Below are positions 5,853-6,895 of a stretch of DNA of 6,895 bases, piece by piece (within the stretch, counting starts at the first letter, position 1; every line of letters starts with the position of its first letter). The stretch covers positions 1-6,895 of the forward strand of contig LKMY01000086.1 of assembly GCA_001564205.1 (NCBI GenBank). The letters are read 5' to 3'. The notes under the pieces were generated by a model. It was not told the origin of the DNA. It did not search any database and saw only the letters and a list, made by a program, of their open reading frames with translations. A program made the translations under genes and the position numbers. The DNA comes from Nanohaloarchaea archaeon PL-Br10_U2g5. GTDB taxonomy: Archaea; Halobacteriota; Halobacteria; Halobacteriales; Haloferacaceae.

Positions 5853-5878
5853 GCCGGCGCGGGCTCCGCCGCGCCGGC
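5853..5878. repeat. perfect 10-base-pair GC hairpin
   Basis: GCCGGCGCGG (5853-5862) and CCGCGCCGGC (5869-5878) form a perfect stem with a 6-base loop. It lies 4 bases after the second copy of the 26-base repeat. No T-run follows, so it is not a standard archaeal terminator. It looks like part of a GC-rich intergenic repeat element. Confidence 0.7.
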
Positions 5879-5907
5879 CCACCGCCTCCCTCGCGCGCGC
5901 TTCACGC

Positions 5908-5920
5908 CCGCCTTCGGCGG
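5908..5920. repeat. short hairpin CCGCC-TTC-GGCGG
   Basis: A 5-base-pair perfect stem with a 3-base loop lies 29 bases after the larger hairpin. It continues the same GC-rich repeat block before the AT-rich sequence begins. Confidence 0.5.
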
Positions 5921-6128
5921 ACGCTCAGCGGCGCGCCATCGTGGACAATTAAAAACAACGCTCTTCTGGCGGAGATTGTTGATACAGCTCAGTCGAACTC
6001 GAAGTGAGTGCTAAACCCCATGGGGATCGGTTTACAATACGATTCTCGAACCGAAGACAGATCCGTCAAACCACAAGAAGGCGGACCATCAACAATCTTC
6101 CACACATGAACGTAAGGGTAAAGTCATT

Positions 6129-6147
6129 TTCGGCGCTCAACCCCGAA
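6129..6147. terminator. weak hairpin downstream of the lipoprotein gene
   Basis: TTCGG (6129-6133) pairs with CCGAA (6143-6147) around a 9-base loop, 12 bases past the lipoprotein stop codon. The minus-strand sequence after it contains only short T-runs (TTT), so its role in termination is uncertain. Confidence 0.25.
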
Positions 6148-6159
6148 TTTAGTGTTATT

Positions 6160-6711
6160 TTATCCTTCTTGTTCAACAATCTGATTCACATAAATCTCAT
6201 GCGTACACCCCTCATCCTCGACTTCTATCTTGACAGTCACTTCAGTTGGAGTAACCTCGACAACCTCGTCGAAGGAAACCGGTGGACAAGTCACGTACTC
6301 ACCGTCTGTATTCTGAATAGCGAACAGATTCACTCTAGCCTCACCTGACCTACTAAGGTAACCAGGGCTCCCCCAGCTTGAATCGAACTCGGTCTCCAAT
6401 TGCTCTTCCACGTGTCGAACGGCTGCTCTAGCAGCCTCAACGCCACAAGATTCGTCATCATCCGACACAATCGTTTCGATCGGATCGGCTCTGCCCTGCT
6501 CGTGTCGTTCCGAAACGCTACAATCAGTTGCGTTCGAACCATCCTCGTCATTTTCGGACTGCTCGTCCTCGTTCGTTGAGTCGTCTGTTTCACCACCGCC
6601 GCTGGAGTCGTCGGTTTCGTCCCCACCGCTTCCTCCTAAACAACCTGCTAACACGACCGACGCCGTAGTGCTGAGTCCAAGGAGGGCTCGTCGGGACAAG
6701 CGTGACACCAT
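6160..6711 (-). CDS. Tat-exported lipoprotein of unknown function
   Basis: The 183-residue product begins MVSRLSRRALLGLSTTASVV and has a twin-arginine pair (R7-R8), a hydrophobic stretch and the lipobox LAGC, with C24 as the lipid-attachment site. This is the usual way haloarchaea anchor proteins outside the membrane. Residues 25-63 form a low-complexity Gly/Ser/Asp/Glu linker. A folded domain follows (about 64-183) with four cysteines, C64, C89, C142 and C169, which could make two disulfides. Its start, CSVSERHEQGRADPIETIV, and the helix VEAARAAVRHVEEQLE (91-106) precede a beta-rich C-terminus. I recognise no enzymatic motif. The start fits TATA elements just upstream. The gene is clearly more AT-rich than its left-hand neighbours, suggesting acquisition or an AT-rich island. 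No partner gene is adjacent. Confidence 0.8.
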   Translation of the reverse strand: MVSRLSRRALLGLSTTASVVLAGCLGGSGGDETDDSSGGGETDDSTNEDEQSENDEDGSNATDCSVSERHEQGRADPIETIVSDDDESCGVEAARAAVRHVEEQLETEFDSSWGSPGYLSRSGEARVNLFAIQNTDGEYVTCPPVSFDEVVEVTPTEVTVKIEVEDEGCTHEIYVNQIVEQEG

Positions 6712-6732
6712 ATTTTATCGCTCGCTTTTCTA

Positions 6733-6769
6733 GTAATATGCTTTCTGGCTACCTGTATATTTATATGTA
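6733..6769 (-). promoter_or_regulatory. promoter region of the lipoprotein gene
   Basis: Two TATA-like elements are seen on the minus strand. CATATTA (6733-6739) is centred about 25 bases before the ATG, fitting a leaderless transcript. A stronger one, ACATATAAATATACA (6754-6768), is about 50 bases before it and would give a leader of roughly 25 bases. Which is used cannot be told from sequence. Confidence 0.45.
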
Positions 6770-6773
6770 TGCG

Positions 6774-6895
6774 GCTTTGTTGAAATCCTCAACAGTTGAT
6801 AGTTTCACCCCTTAATTGCTCAATACTGAATGCTGGAGCCACACTAACCCACCCTATTCTGTTGAGATTTTGTATAGTTTTTAATTGATGATAAA
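6774..6895. mobile_element. possible insertion-sequence edge running off the window
   Basis: At 6774 the sequence reads ggctttgttgaaatcc, resembling the terminal repeats of IS5/IS903-type elements (GGCTTTGTTGAA), which I recall also from haloarchaeal elements. It includes a perfect 6-base-pair hairpin (TGTTGA 6778-6783 with TCAACA 6789-6794). The rest to the window end is AT-rich with no coding sequence, and a related word (tgttgagattt) recurs near 6861. No transposase is inside the window, so this is a tentative call based on a short match. Confidence 0.3.

Larger units (their letters stand above)
5652..6159. other. non-coding stretch with repeats and a composition shift
   Basis: Over 500 bases lie between the ferredoxin and lipoprotein genes without a believable gene. 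The open frames are arginine-, proline- and alanine-rich products of GC-rich repeats. The first part (to about 5940) holds tandem and direct repeats and hairpins. The second part (from about 5945) is AT-rich, starting at gacaattaaaaac, and includes the palindrome CCCCATGGGG at 6016-6025. It may be the scar of insertion and decay, but no transposase remnant is readable. Confidence 0.6.

Noticed and set aside
5355..5882. 175-residue minus-strand frame opposite the ferredoxin gene
   Set aside because: It is antisense to a clear ferredoxin gene and its start lies in the repeat block; composition is typical of a shadow frame.
5960..6030. inverted copy of the sequence at 6774 marking the other end of an insertion sequence
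   Set aside because: Only the short word ttgttga is shared, in the same rather than inverted orientation, and no target duplication is visible.

Overview
This window reads as a piece of a haloarchaeal (class Halobacteria) chromosome. The coding regions are very GC-rich with strong C/G third positions, the proteins are highly acidic, the promoters have TATA boxes 25-30 bases ahead of start codons with almost no leader, and several products are haloarchaeal or archaeal types: an MC1 chromosomal protein, a quinone-type PyrD and an archaeal ValRS. I cannot name the genus.

Left edge (1-213, minus strand): no protein gene. Two promoter-like blocks about 100 bases apart match the remembered form of haloarchaeal rRNA-operon promoters, so an rRNA operon may begin just left of the window, reading leftwards. 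A GC-rich hairpin lies between them. An MC1 DNA-bending protein gene (214-543, minus) ends just upstream in an oligo-T signal.

A 351-base divergent region (544-894) separates MC1 from a small AbrB/SpoVT-like protein (895-1098, plus). It holds two back-to-back TATA boxes and, on the plus strand, about 200 bases of pairable sequence that could be a small RNA or a long leader. It is the best candidate here for something undescribed.

Housekeeping core: pyrD (1210-2265, plus; pyrimidine synthesis) converges on valS (2299-4959, minus; valyl-tRNA synthetase). Upstream of valS, on the same strand, is a small protein of unknown function (5075-5329), separated from valS by a 9-base tandem repeat. A three-cysteine ferredoxin (5412-5651, plus) diverges from the small protein.

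Right part: 5652-5940 is non-coding and repeat-rich (14-base tandem repeat, 26-base direct repeat, perfect GC hairpin). From about 5945 to the end the base composition becomes much more AT-rich. This part carries one predicted Tat-exported lipoprotein (6160-6711, minus) and, at the far right, a hairpin-bearing sequence that may be the edge of an insertion sequence. It looks like accessory DNA next to the core.

The genes do not form one pathway. They fall into separate short transcription units: chromatin and regulation, pyrimidine synthesis, translation, electron transfer and cell surface.
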